A stretch of DNA of 64,000 bases from Rhodoplanes sp. Z2-YC6860 (GTDB lineage Bacteria > Pseudomonadota > Alphaproteobacteria > Rhizobiales > Xanthobacteraceae): NCBI RefSeq assembly GCF_001579845.1, contig NZ_CP007440.1, positions 1,864,001-1,928,000 of the forward strand, in the 5' to 3' direction. Below the pieces are notes generated by a model. The model was not told the DNA's origin and made no database searches. It was given only the letters and a program-made list of their open reading frames with translations. Shown piece after piece: positions 26,211 through 35,045 of the stretch (position 1 is the first letter of the stretch; the number at the start of each line of letters is the position of its first letter). A program made the position numbers and the translations under genes.

Positions 26211-26717
26211 ATGTTTGCCAATATCAAATCGCTGAGGAATCACACGAAATTTGCCATCGCCGGGGTGGGTCTGCTGGCCCTTGCGGCGCTGCCGTCGATG
26301 GCTCATGCCGCAACCGGTCCGTTCGCGGCCCTGTCGGGCTCTTGGTCGGGCGGCGGCACCCTCACCATGTCGAATGGCGCCAAGGAGCGGCTGCGCTGCC
26401 GCGCCCACTACGATGTCGGCGGCGCGGGTGAGAGTGTCGATCTCACGCTGCGCTGCGCAAGCGACAGCTACAACTTCGAGCTCCAGAGCAACGCAAGCTA
26501 CAGCAACGGCGCCGTCACCGGCACCTGGAACGAAAAAACCCGCGGCGTCGGCGGCAGCATCGAGGGCAGCGGCAACGGCAGCACGATCAAGGTGCGCGTG
26601 TCGGGCATCATCTCGGCGTCGCTTGCGCTGAATACGGTTGCCAACCAGCAGTCGATCTCGATCCAGGCGCCGGGCACCGAGCTGCAGCACGTCGCCATCT
26701 CGCTCAGCCGCAAATAG
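26211..26717 (+). CDS. exported beta-rich protein of unknown function
   Basis: Protein of 168 residues from ATG 26211 with GGGGAGCGGG upstream. A signal peptide (FAIAGVGLLALAALPSMAHAA) precedes a Ser/Gly/Asn-rich beta domain: FAALSGSWSGGGTLTMSNGAKERLRCRAHY, two cysteines (RLRC, TLRC) that could pair, and alternating polar/nonpolar strands to the end. This type is frequent in Bradyrhizobium relatives. It ends just before a strong terminator. Confidence 0.75.
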   Translation: MFANIKSLRNHTKFAIAGVGLLALAALPSMAHAATGPFAALSGSWSGGGTLTMSNGAKERLRCRAHYDVGGAGESVDLTLRCASDSYNFELQSNASYSNGAVTGTWNEKTRGVGGSIEGSGNGSTIKVRVSGIISASLALNTVANQQSISIQAPGTELQHVAISLSRK

Positions 26718-26736
26718 CCGAAAGCATCAGTTCAGC

Positions 26737-26772
26737 AAGCCGGGTGCGCGACCTTTCGCGCGCCCGGCTTCG
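26737..26772 (+). terminator. strong hairpin terminator
   Basis: AAGCCGGGTGCGCG (26737-26750) pairs with CGCGCGCCCGGCTT (26757-26770), 14 bp with one T-G pair and a 6-base loop, 20 bases after the preceding stop codon. The T-run is poor (TTCGCC), so efficiency is uncertain. Confidence 0.65.
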
Positions 26773-26831
26773 CCTGTTCGCGCCACGGCCGATCCGTTAG
26801 GCTGCCATCCAACGAACACGGGGAGGATGAC

Positions 26832-27806
26832 ATGCTCACGCGGCGGAAACTGCTCGCGGCATCCGCAGGCGTCATGGCGCTGGGCGCGACCGGTGCGCGG
26901 GCGGAGACCGAATGGCCGACCAAGCCGGTGAAGGTGGTCGTGCCCTATCCGCCGGGCGGCGGCGCCGACACCACGGCGCGCATCGTCTACCAGAAGCTCG
27001 GCGAGCTCTGGGGCAGGCAGTTCGTCATCGACAATCGCGGCGGCGCAGGCGGCACCATCGCCGAGGCGCTCGCCGCCAAGGGCGAGCCGGACGGTTATAC
27101 GATCCTGCACGACGCGACGGCGTTCTCGATCAACCCGGCGCTCTATCCCAAATTGCCGTTCGACTACGCCAAGGATTTCGTGCCGGTGGCGCTGGTTTCG
27201 CTGGTGCCCAATCTCCTGCTGGTGACGCCTTCGGTCGACGTGAAGACCGTGACCGACATTCTCGACCTCGCGAAGAAGACGCCGGGCGGACTCGATTTCG
27301 CATCGTCAGGCAACGGCACACTGCAGCATCTGTGTCTCGAACTGCTGAAATACATGGGCAAGGTGCCGATCAATCACATTCCCTATCGCGGCGGCGGTGA
27401 CGCTCTGAAGGACGTGATCAGCGGTCAGGTGAAGTTCTTCTTCTCCAACGGCTCGTCATCGGTGAGCCTGGTTCAAGCGGGTCAGGTGAAGGCGATCGCA
27501 CACACCGGCAAGGGCCGGCTCGGCACGCTGCCCGATCTGCCGGCGGTGCAGGACACCATCCCGGGTTTCGAGGCTTATGAGTGGAATGGGCTGTTCGTCA
27601 TCGCCGGCACGCCGCCGGACATCGCCAGGAAGCTGAACGCCGGGATGAATGAGGTGCTGAAGCAGCCCGACGTACAGGCGCGCTTCAAGACGCTCAACGT
27701 CGAATACCGTCACACCACGCCGGAGGAGTTCGGCAGCTTCATCAGGACCGAGACCGAGAAGTGGGGCAAGATCATTCGCGAGGCGGGGATCAAGCTTGGC
27801 GGGTAG
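26832..27806 (+). CDS. Bug/TctC-family substrate-binding protein with Tat-like signal
   Basis: Protein of 324 residues behind GGGGAGGATGAC. The N-terminus MLTRRKLLAASAGVMALGA carries RRKLL in front of the hydrophobic stretch, a Tat-type pattern. The mature part has WPTKPVKVVVPYPPGGGADTTARIVYQ with the ligand Asp, DNRGGAGGTIAEALAAKGEPDGYTI, PYRGGGDALKDVISGQVKFFFSN and LPDLPAVQDTIPGFE. Monocistronic by position. Confidence 0.92.
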   Translation: MLTRRKLLAASAGVMALGATGARAETEWPTKPVKVVVPYPPGGGADTTARIVYQKLGELWGRQFVIDNRGGAGGTIAEALAAKGEPDGYTILHDATAFSINPALYPKLPFDYAKDFVPVALVSLVPNLLLVTPSVDVKTVTDILDLAKKTPGGLDFASSGNGTLQHLCLELLKYMGKVPINHIPYRGGGDALKDVISGQVKFFFSNGSSSVSLVQAGQVKAIAHTGKGRLGTLPDLPAVQDTIPGFEAYEWNGLFVIAGTPPDIARKLNAGMNEVLKQPDVQARFKTLNVEYRHTTPEEFGSFIRTETEKWGKIIREAGIKLGG

Positions 27807-27889
27807 CGCGTGTCCCTGCCTGCCCCGGATTTGATCCGGGGTGGACGCCGGTTTTTCCGAAAGGGCCGTGCACCAGCTGGAGAATCCTG

Positions 27890-29074
27890 TCACCGCATCT
27901 GCAACAGCACGAACCATTTCTTCTCGTTGAGCGAGCAGTTGTCGCGGACGCTTGGCCCGACCGGCACCGAGGCCGAGGGTGGCGGCAAGGTCCAGTCGCC
28001 GCAGCCGCTTTTGTTTTCGGCCAATTTCATGTCACGGCGGAGCCTGAGCTTCTTCACAGTCACCGACTGCTGCACATTGCCGCCGACGACGTAGACCTTC
28101 CGCGCTTCGCGATCGACATGGACGACGACGTCGCAGTGGTTGTGGCTGATCGAGGTTTCGAAGCGGCCGGCTTGCGCATCGTCCAGGATGATGTTGCGAA
28201 CGGTGCTGTCGCTTGCGTCCTTCAACTGCCTTTCGCGGTGATAGCAGAGCATGTCGCCGATCCGCGGCTCCGTGGCATAGACGGGACACGCGCGGTAGAG
28301 ATGCCCGTCTTTTCCGGACGCCTTGCCGGCCGGGGCGTCCGCGAGGCTGGTCTTGAAGGCCGCGAGGATGTAGTCGCGATGCGCGGCTGAAAACGGAAAT
28401 CTGCTTCTCGCGAAGCTTTGTATTTCGGAAGGATTGGGGCCGCCGCCCAGCGCGGCCGTCTTCACCACATAGCTCACGAACGCCGCCGACCACGGATTGT
28501 CCACGATCGCCGAGCGGAATGCGGCCTCGCGCAGCACTTCGATCGCATCGCGATCGTTCGTCTGGGCGCCGAGCCTGATTAGATCGGCGACGGAGACCTT
28601 CGTCAGATCGGCCTTCGTGGCCTCGTCGTGAAGCGGAGCGCGGTCCTTGTCCGGCGCGCCATCCCTGTCTTCATTGTGCGACGCGGACGCTTCCTCATAG
28701 CCCCAGACACGCAGCCGCGCGGCAACCTTCGGATTGGTGCCGTAAAGCGCCCGCCAGTACTTCAGCACCTGCCACCAGCCAAGGTGGCCGAGCGTCGCTT
28801 GGGGACCGGAGGCTTCCTCCTCCTGTTCGGACTCGACGAGCCCAAACCGGAATAGCCTGCCGTCGGAGTCGATCTGGTGGCCGCCGAACCGGTAATGCTC
28901 ATCGAGCGCAGTCTGCGCGATCTTCTTGGCAAGGGAGCTGGGCTTCGTCGCCGCGGTCTGGTCGCAGATCTTCTGCACCGAGGGCCAGAATCGCGGCGAG
29001 GCCTGTGGCTGCGCCGACGCCGGCGCGACGGAAAGAGCTATGGCAAGCAGGGCGGGGACGATGGTCGTGCGCAT
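27890..29074 (-). CDS. exported DUF2272-domain protein
   Basis: Protein of 394 residues from ATG 29074 (CGGAGCGGCC upstream), with a clean signal peptide (TIVPALLAIALSVAPASAQ). The DUF2272 region runs from about residue 200: DNPWSAAFVSYVVKTA, RSRFPFSAAHRDYILAAF, EPRIGDMLCYHRE, HNHCDVVVHVDREARKVYVVGGN. The Cys/His arrangement and the WSAAFVSYV stretch recall NlpC/P60-like amidases (CHAP superfamily), so a cell-wall or peptide hydrolase is possible, not proven. It is the last gene of a three-gene operon starting at 30240. Confidence 0.75.
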   Translation of the reverse strand: MRTTIVPALLAIALSVAPASAQPQASPRFWPSVQKICDQTAATKPSSLAKKIAQTALDEHYRFGGHQIDSDGRLFRFGLVESEQEEEASGPQATLGHLGWWQVLKYWRALYGTNPKVAARLRVWGYEEASASHNEDRDGAPDKDRAPLHDEATKADLTKVSVADLIRLGAQTNDRDAIEVLREAAFRSAIVDNPWSAAFVSYVVKTAALGGGPNPSEIQSFARSRFPFSAAHRDYILAAFKTSLADAPAGKASGKDGHLYRACPVYATEPRIGDMLCYHRERQLKDASDSTVRNIILDDAQAGRFETSISHNHCDVVVHVDREARKVYVVGGNVQQSVTVKKLRLRRDMKLAENKSGCGDWTLPPPSASVPVGPSVRDNCSLNEKKWFVLLQMR

Positions 29075-29137
29075 GGCCGCTCCGTTCAGAACCGGCCCAT
29101 GCTGCACGAGCGGCGGCGAGAGACAATCGGCTGTGGC

Positions 29138-29644
29138 TCAGCCGCTGCAGGGTTTCGCGGTCACCCGCTCGCGCTTCAGCGTCTCGGCCAGCGACGAGCG
29201 CGCCGAGAGCTTCAATTCGTCGAGCGAGAAATAGCCCCGGCCATAGGTTTCGCGCGTCAGGCGTTCGATGCGGTTGTCGTCGGCCGTGGCCCAGACCTTT
29301 ATGATGTAAGGCCGCGCCTCCTCACCCCAATTCTTGGGATACCACGCAAGCTGGCTGCTGCGCTGCCAATAGTAGTAGTCGATCGCGCCGACCAGCAGCT
29401 TGTGCCCCTCGGCCGAGCAGAACGACGACCATGGCTTGCCGAGTGTCTCAAGCGTCGACTTCCGCGTGTTGTCGCGAGCCTCGACGGTGTAATGCTCGGT
29501 CACCATCCACGGATCCTGGCCGCGCAGCGTCGCCGGATTGACGATGGGCTGCGACTTGTCCTTCGCCGGCGCGTGCCAGAAGAACGTGGCCCACACGATG
29601 TTGGTCAGCACCAGTCCGCCGAGCAGGAACAGGATCGCGCGCAT
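29138..29644 (-). CDS. membrane-anchored protein of unknown function
   Basis: Protein of 168 residues with an uncleaved-looking N-terminal helix (AILFLLGGLVLTNIVWATFFW) and a soluble domain rich in aromatic residues (GAIDYYYWQRSSQLAWYPKNW, YIIKVWATADDNRIERLT, YGRGYFSLDELKL). No family is recognised. Its start codon overlaps the stop of the upstream gene by one base (TGATG at 29642-29646), showing translational coupling, and the DUF2272 gene follows after 63 bases. Confidence 0.7.
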   Translation of the reverse strand: MRAILFLLGGLVLTNIVWATFFWHAPAKDKSQPIVNPATLRGQDPWMVTEHYTVEARDNTRKSTLETLGKPWSSFCSAEGHKLLVGAIDYYYWQRSSQLAWYPKNWGEEARPYIIKVWATADDNRIERLTRETYGRGYFSLDELKLSARSSLAETLKRERVTAKPCSG

Positions 29645-30240
29645 CAGCGCGAGTTTTCTGCGCGGCGGCCGCCGGCGCAGGTGTTTTCTTCGCCGAACGT
29701 GAACGGCACGCCGCTGAACATGAAGACGTCGTCGCGGATTGATTTCGGAAAGTCAGCCTTGCTGATGCCGCCTTTGTTGATCGCCTCGGTCAGCGTCGCA
29801 TGGACGTGGATGTCGGCCGGCGACTGGAACGCCGCCGCGGCAGCATCGAGCTGTTTTTCGCTGCCCGTGCAGCGGCCAAACTTGCAGCCGGCCATGGCAG
29901 CCCAGGCGTTGACGTAGCGGGTCAGCGCCTCGACCAGATTCTTCCTCATGGTCGCATCACAAGGCGACAGCTTGTAGCCGATCGACGCCTGCAGCAGTTC
30001 GAGCCGAAGCTTGTCGCGCTCCTTGTCACCATCGCTTTGGGCGGTCTTGGAGTTTTCCCAGTCCTTGCGCAGCCCTTGCTTGACGCTTTCCTCGAATGTC
30101 GGGATGCGCGCGTCGGGCTTCAGCGGCACCACGCGCGTCACCATCACCGGGAAGCCTTTGTTGGCCCAGGAAATCCCGATGAATGCGAGCATAAACAGCC
30201 CGACCGCAACCAGCGAAAAGCGCACTGTGCTCATGGTCAT
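29644..30240 (-). CDS. membrane-anchored protein of unknown function
   Basis: Protein of 198 residues starting MTMSTVRFSLVAVGLFML with an N-terminal hydrophobic helix (SLVAVGLFMLAFIGISWA). The soluble part is mostly helical (EESVKQGLRKDWENSKTAQSDGDKERDKLRLELLQASIGYKL) and has several cysteines (SPCDAT, GCKFGRC, NTCAGG). No family is recognised. First gene of the operon 30240-27890; ATG 30234 is an equally possible start. Confidence 0.68.
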   Translation of the reverse strand: MTMSTVRFSLVAVGLFMLAFIGISWANKGFPVMVTRVVPLKPDARIPTFEESVKQGLRKDWENSKTAQSDGDKERDKLRLELLQASIGYKLSPCDATMRKNLVEALTRYVNAWAAMAGCKFGRCTGSEKQLDAAAAAFQSPADIHVHATLTEAINKGGISKADFPKSIRDDVFMFSGVPFTFGEENTCAGGRRAENSR

Positions 30241-30381
30241 GCCCCGCAAAAACCGCGGTGACCGCTAGCACAAGCAACGTTAAGCGCTCGCTATGCCAAT
30301 CGCGTAAAGCGTGCGGGTCGCAATCATCGTCAGCGCTGCGTTAATGGGACCACGGAAAGTCAGGCGTATCGAGGCCCGTCT

Positions 30382-31350
30382 TTACTTGCGCAAGCCCGCG
30401 CCCTCGACCACCGCGGTCCAGCGTTTGCGCTCGCTTTCCAGGTGCTTGCGGAATTCCTCCGGCGTGCCGCCGAGGGTCGCGATCGTCTGGCTCTTCAGCG
30501 AATTGACGATCTCGTCCGACTTGAGCGCCTCGTTGGCGGCGCGTGCCAGCTTGTCGACGATCGGTTGAGGTGTGCCGGCCGGCGCATCGATGCCAAACCA
30601 GAGCACGGACTCGAAATCCGGCACGCCGGCTTCGATCATGGTCGGCAGTTCGGGCAGGATCGAGCTGCGCTTCGGGTCGGTGATCGCAAGGCCCACGAGC
30701 TTGCCCGCCTGGATGTGACCCATCACGGTCGAAGCCGGCGAGAAATAGCCCTGCACGCGGTTGGCCAGCATGTCTGTGATGACCTGCGGGCTGCCCGAAT
30801 ACGGAATGTGCGTGATCTTCACCTGCGCCAGCCGGTTGAACAGCTCCAGCGCCAGATGCGTCGAGCTGCCGACGCCCGACGAACCGAACGACAGCTCGCC
30901 CGGTTTGGCTTTGGCCAGCGCGATCAGCTGCTTGACGTTTTGCACGCCGAGCTCGGGTGTGACCGCGAGCACGGTCGGCGTCGAGGTGATCAGCGCGACC
31001 GGTTCGAAGTCCTTGTAGAAGTCGAAATTCAGATTGGACGACATCGCCGCGTTGATGACGTTCGCGGCATTGCCGACGTACAGCGTGTAGCCGTCCTTCG
31101 CGGCGCGGGCGACCTGCGCGGCGGCAAGGCTCGAGCCTGCGCCGACGCGATTCTCAATCACGAACTGCTGGCCGAGGATCTGGCCCATGCGGGCGCCGAC
31201 CACGCGGGCCGAGATGTCGGCGGTGCTGCCGGGCGGAAAGCCGCTGATCAAGTGGATCGGTGCGCTTGGATAGTCATCCGCGCGGGCCGAAACGAGGCCC
31301 ACGATGACGGCACATATGGCGGCAAGCGCGATCCGCGCGCAGTTTCTCAT
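30382..31350 (-). CDS. Bug/TctC-family substrate-binding protein
   Basis: Protein of 322 residues. ATG 31350 is chosen because GGGAGGA lies 5 bases upstream, while ATG 31356 overlaps it. The signal is CARIALAAICAVIVGLVSARA; the ligand loop is unusual (HLISGFPPGSTADISARVV, with GF-PPGST rather than PF-AGG) but keeps the Asp. ENRVGAGSSLAAAQVARAAKDGYTL and PYSGSPQVITDMLANRVQGYF follow. It lies 119 bases downstream of the ABC exporter gene on the same strand. Confidence 0.9.
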   Translation of the reverse strand: MRNCARIALAAICAVIVGLVSARADDYPSAPIHLISGFPPGSTADISARVVGARMGQILGQQFVIENRVGAGSSLAAAQVARAAKDGYTLYVGNAANVINAAMSSNLNFDFYKDFEPVALITSTPTVLAVTPELGVQNVKQLIALAKAKPGELSFGSSGVGSSTHLALELFNRLAQVKITHIPYSGSPQVITDMLANRVQGYFSPASTVMGHIQAGKLVGLAITDPKRSSILPELPTMIEAGVPDFESVLWFGIDAPAGTPQPIVDKLARAANEALKSDEIVNSLKSQTIATLGGTPEEFRKHLESERKRWTAVVEGAGLRK

Positions 31351-31424
31351 GGCCATCCTCCCGGTCTTTGTTTTGAGGACAGCCAAGCATGTTTCGGAGG
31401 CTTCTGCCACCGGCCCCGCCGTGG

Positions 31425-31451
31425 CGCATAGCCGTCGAAGGACGGCGCCGC
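31425..31451 (+). repeat. diverged copy of the mini-palindrome
   Basis: CATAGCCGTCGAAGGACGGC differs from the core found at 2366, 12308 and 54222 by compensating changes: the hairpin arms GCCGTC/GACGGC remain complementary. It sits between the Bug gene and the ABC exporter. The similarity is partial, so common origin is likely but not certain. Confidence 0.45.
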
Positions 31452-31468
31452 TTCGCTCGCCTATGGCG

Positions 31469-33322
31469 TTACTCGGCGGCTTCGGCCGGCGGGTCGGAAT
31501 CGATGAAGCCGCCGGACTGATGCCGCCACAGCTCGGCATAATGCCCGCCACTGCGCAGAAGCTCGGCATGCGTGCCTTGCTCGACGATGCGGCCGCGGTC
31601 GAGCACAACCAACCGATCCATCCGTGCGATGGTGGACAGCCGGTGCGCGATGGCGATCACGGTCTTGCCGGTCATCAGCGTGTCGAGGCTCGCCTGAATG
31701 GCGGACTCGACCTCGCTGTCGAGCGATGAGGTGGCCTCGTCGAGCACCAGCACCGGCGCGTTCTTCAGGATCACGCGGGCGATCGCGACCCGTTGGCGCT
31801 GGCCGCCGGAGAGCTTCACGCCGCGCTCGCCGACATGAGCGTCGTAGCCGCGGCGGCCGCGCCAGTCCTCGAGCTCGTGGATGAAGGCGTCGGCCTGGGC
31901 CTGCTTCGCGGCAGCGACGATCTCGGCTTCGGTCGCCTCGGGGCGGCCGTAGCGGATGTTGTCGCGGATCGAGCGATGCAGCAGCGAGGTGTCCTGCGTC
32001 ACCACCGAAATCTGCGTGCGCAGGCTTTCCTGCGTGGCGTTCGCGATGTCCTGGCCGTCGATCAGGATGCGGCCGTCTTCCAGGTCGAAGAACCGCAGCA
32101 TCAGGTTGACCAGCGTCGACTTGCCGGCGCCGGAGCGGCCGATCAGGCCGATCCGCTCGCCCGGGCGAATGGTCAGCGACAGCCCGTCGATCAGCCCGCT
32201 CTCGCGGCCATAGCCGAAGCGGATGTCCTTGAACTCGATCTGCCCGTGCGTGACCTTCAGCGGAACGGCGTCTGGCTTGTCGATCAGCTTGATCGGCTGC
32301 GAGATCGTCATCATGCCTTCCTGCACGACGCCGATGTTCTCGAAGATCTCGGTGACGCGCATCGCCACCCAGCCGGCGATCGAGATGATCTGCCAGGACA
32401 GCGGCAACGCCATCGCGACGGTGCCGACCTCGACCTTGCCGTGCACCCAGAGCCAGATCGCCATGGTGCCGGTGCCGGTGACCAGCATCGCGTTGAGCGT
32501 GGACAGGCAGAAGCTGAACAGCGTGTTGAGGCGCAGCGATGCGTAGAACAGCCCGGTGTGCTCGTCGAAGGCCTCGCGCACATAGGCGTCCTCGTCGCGG
32601 GCGCGCGCGAACAGCTTCACCGTGAGGATGTTGGTATAGGTGTCGACGATGCGTCCGACGAGCCAGGAGCGAGCCTCCGACACGCTCTTCGAGCGGTCGC
32701 GCATGCGCGGCACGAGGAGGCGCAGCATCAGCACGTAGCCGCAGAACCACAGCACGATCGGCAGCGCGAGCCAGCGGTCGGCAGAGCCCAGCAAGATGAG
32801 CGCTGCGGTGCCGTAAACCAGGATGTACCAGACGCCGGTGATGAGCGCGACGAGGCTCTCGCGCACCGCCGGCCCGGTCTGCATCACGCGGTTGGCGATG
32901 CGGCCGGCGAAATCGTTCTGGAAGAAAGCCCAGGACTGCCGCGCCACGTGCCAGTGGTTCTGCCAGCGGATCATGTTGGCGACGTTGACCGCGATCGCCT
33001 GGTTGGCGACGAGATTCTGCGCCGTCATCGCCAGCGGGCGAAGGATCAGCAGCACGGCGGCCATGCCGAGCAGCAGGTGCGAGTGCTCCTGCCACAGCGT
33101 CGCCGGATTGGCGGAGGTCACCAGCGTGACGACCTTGCCCATGAAGACCGGAATCGCGGAATCGAGCAGCGCCACGATCAACCCGGTGACGAACAGCGAC
33201 GCGAACAGCCCCTTCGCCTGGCGGGCGAAGTGCCAATAGAACGCGACGAGCCCTGCCGGGGGCTCGGAGCCCGCCGGCTTCTGGGTCGGATCAAGTGCGC
33301 TTTCGAAAAGTCGGAACACCAT
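31469..33322 (-). CDS. ABC exporter, fused permease and ATP-binding domains
   Basis: Protein of 617 residues from ATG 33322 (TTG 33334 is an alternative). The N-terminal half has six membrane helices (FASLFVTGLIVALLDSAIP onward). The nucleotide-binding domain starts at about residue 355: Walker A GRSGAGKST, signature LSGGQRQR, Walker B VLVLDEATSSLDS, switch His in AHRLST. Domain order matches homodimeric lipid A/multidrug type exporters. It stands alone apart from the Bug gene downstream. Confidence 0.92.
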   Translation of the reverse strand: MVFRLFESALDPTQKPAGSEPPAGLVAFYWHFARQAKGLFASLFVTGLIVALLDSAIPVFMGKVVTLVTSANPATLWQEHSHLLLGMAAVLLILRPLAMTAQNLVANQAIAVNVANMIRWQNHWHVARQSWAFFQNDFAGRIANRVMQTGPAVRESLVALITGVWYILVYGTAALILLGSADRWLALPIVLWFCGYVLMLRLLVPRMRDRSKSVSEARSWLVGRIVDTYTNILTVKLFARARDEDAYVREAFDEHTGLFYASLRLNTLFSFCLSTLNAMLVTGTGTMAIWLWVHGKVEVGTVAMALPLSWQIISIAGWVAMRVTEIFENIGVVQEGMMTISQPIKLIDKPDAVPLKVTHGQIEFKDIRFGYGRESGLIDGLSLTIRPGERIGLIGRSGAGKSTLVNLMLRFFDLEDGRILIDGQDIANATQESLRTQISVVTQDTSLLHRSIRDNIRYGRPEATEAEIVAAAKQAQADAFIHELEDWRGRRGYDAHVGERGVKLSGGQRQRVAIARVILKNAPVLVLDEATSSLDSEVESAIQASLDTLMTGKTVIAIAHRLSTIARMDRLVVLDRGRIVEQGTHAELLRSGGHYAELWRHQSGGFIDSDPPAEAAE

Positions 33323-33430
33323 GAATCGATGCAATTATTCGGGGTTCTTGGCCAGAGCGTGGCGGGATATCTCGCAAATTTAACCCGGCGTTGCACGCGC
33401 CCCAAAATCACTGTCGCTTGAAGGTGTGGA

Positions 33431-33643
33431 TCACGCCGTCGAGGTGGCAGCCTTGGCGCGCAGGCAGGCCGGGCAGAGACAATCGCCGGCGCCGGATTCG
33501 GGCATTGGCAGGCGATAGCTCTCGTCCATGCACCAGCAGGCGCCGCCTTCGCTGCCGCCGCTGCCGCACTCAAACGACCTGCCGCAGCGGGCGCAGGCGA
33601 GCCGGCGCAAGGGCAGTCGCTGTTCGGCCGTGTTCGGGGTCAT
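33431..33643 (-). CDS. cysteine-rich CWC family small protein
   Basis: Protein of 70 residues with nine cysteines: CARCGRSFECGSG, ACWCMD and DCLCPACLRAK. The ACWC motif and the flanking CxxC pairs define the CWC family, thought to bind a metal ion; function is unknown. The gene sits between the ABC exporter start and the divergent GST gene, with 108 bases to the exporter start. Confidence 0.8.
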   Translation of the reverse strand: MTPNTAEQRLPLRRLACARCGRSFECGSGGSEGGACWCMDESYRLPMPESGAGDCLCPACLRAKAATSTA

Positions 33644-33820
33644 GCTCGTCGATCTGCAGGAACGCGAATGAATTCTATCACGACGGTTGATTGGTCGCTG
33701 AACGTTTCATGGGCTTCGTGAATTGTGGCGATTCTTTCCATAGCCTCCGGGCATGGCAGCTTCTCATTTCGATGCCTATCATAATGAGGCGATCGCAATG
33801 GACCCCAAAGGAACACACCG

Positions 33821-34543
33821 ATGATCGATGTTTATTACTGGACCACGCCGAACGGCCATAAGGTCACGATCTTCCTCGAAGAAGCCGGGCTTCCCTACAA
33901 AGTCATCCCGATCAACATCGGCAAGGGCGAGCAGTTCAAGGCAGACTTCCTCGCCGTATCGCCGAACAACCGCATTCCCGCGATCGTCGATCACGATCCG
34001 CCCGGCGGCGGCAAGCCGATCTCGGTGTTCGAGTCCGGCGCGATCCTGGTCTATCTCGCCGAGAAGACCGGCAAGTTCCTGCCGAAGGACCCGGCCAAGC
34101 GCGCCGACGCGATGCAGTGGCTGTTCTGGCAGATGGGCGGCCTTGGTCCGATGTCGGGACAGAACAACCACTTCGCCAATTACGCGACCGACAAGATCCC
34201 TTATGCAATCGACCGCTATCGCAACGAGGTGAACCGCCTTTACGGCGTGATGGACCGGCGCCTCGCGGACCGGCCGTTCCTCGCCGGCGAATATTCCATC
34301 GCCGACATGGCGAGTTACCCCTGGGTGGTGCCGCATGAGCGGCAGGGTCAGAAGATCGCCGACTTCCCGCATCTGAAGAAATGGCTCGAGACCATCGCGG
34401 CGCGGCCCGCGGTGGTGAAGGCTTATGAGCACGTCGCCAAGGTCAATCCGGGGCAGGGCGGCATCCGCACCGCGGAGGAGCGCGCGATCCTGTTCGGCCA
34501 GACCGCATCGTCGGTCAACAAGGCCGCTGCGAGCGCGCAATAG
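33821..34543 (+). CDS. glutathione S-transferase family protein (YfcG/YghU-like)
   Basis: Protein of 240 residues. The thioredoxin-like N-terminal domain begins IDVYYWTTPNGHKVTIFLEEAGLPY, with the Asn/Thr pocket used by Nu-class GSTs instead of a catalytic cysteine; NNRIPAIVDHDP contains the cis-proline and VFESGAILVYLAEKTG the glutathione-binding ES. The helical C-terminal domain contains RPFLAGEYSIADMASYPW. It is probably a glutathione-dependent disulfide oxidoreductase, cytoplasmic. Monocistronic, followed by a hairpin. Confidence 0.92.
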   Translation: MIDVYYWTTPNGHKVTIFLEEAGLPYKVIPINIGKGEQFKADFLAVSPNNRIPAIVDHDPPGGGKPISVFESGAILVYLAEKTGKFLPKDPAKRADAMQWLFWQMGGLGPMSGQNNHFANYATDKIPYAIDRYRNEVNRLYGVMDRRLADRPFLAGEYSIADMASYPWVVPHERQGQKIADFPHLKKWLETIAARPAVVKAYEHVAKVNPGQGGIRTAEERAILFGQTASSVNKAAASAQ

Positions 34544-34580
34544 AGTTTCGTTCCATCGCACGAGCGCTGAACGTTGTTTG

Positions 34581-34625
34581 ACGGGGTGGGGTGGCCTTTC
34601 AGTGGCTCGCCTCACCCCGTTCTGC
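34581..34625 (+). terminator. hairpin terminator after the GST gene
   Basis: ACGGGGTGGGGTGG pairs with CGCCTCACCCCGT-side sequence ending at 34620 (14 positions including G-U pairs), followed by TCTGCTTTG. It is 37 bases after the GST stop codon. Confidence 0.55.
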
Positions 34626-34709
34626 TTTGCAGCAAATTCGTTCACGCGGACGATACGAAGGTCGGAACCTTGAATCGATTTGTCCGTTATGCGACGCAAG
34701 GAGGCATCC

Positions 34710-34988
34710 ATGCGACGACCGGCTGTCGCCATAGCGTTGCTCGGCCTGTCGTGGAACGCTCACGCGGCCACGATCGAGCCTCCCAATGAAGGCATTGGCC
34801 TCAAGATTCTTGAGGAGCGAGACGATGGCCAGTGGCATGGGCACCAGCACTGGCTTTACGACGAGCAGAACCAGCCCGAGACGAACGCCGCAGCATCAAA
34901 GCCGGCCGACTGCGCGGAATATCGTATCCGGGTGCCCACGGCTTCCGGCGCCGGCACCGAGATCAAGCGCATCGAGAAGTGCAAATAG
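34710..34988 (+). CDS. small exported protein of unknown function
   Basis: Protein of 92 residues from ATG 34710 behind a near-perfect ribosome binding site (CAAGGAGGCATCC). Short signal (PAVAIALLGLSWNAHAA), then a polar domain with HGHQHW and two cysteines (ADCAEY and the penultimate KCK) that could pair. No family recognised. It precedes the LeuC-like gene by 57 bases but is probably independent. Confidence 0.6.
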   Translation: MRRPAVAIALLGLSWNAHAATIEPPNEGIGLKILEERDDGQWHGHQHWLYDEQNQPETNAAASKPADCAEYRIRVPTASGAGTEIKRIEKCK

Positions 34989-35045
34989 CGGCAGGCGCGA
35001 TTCGGTGGCTTGCTTTGAGGCCGCATGCGAGCCCAGAATGTGGGC

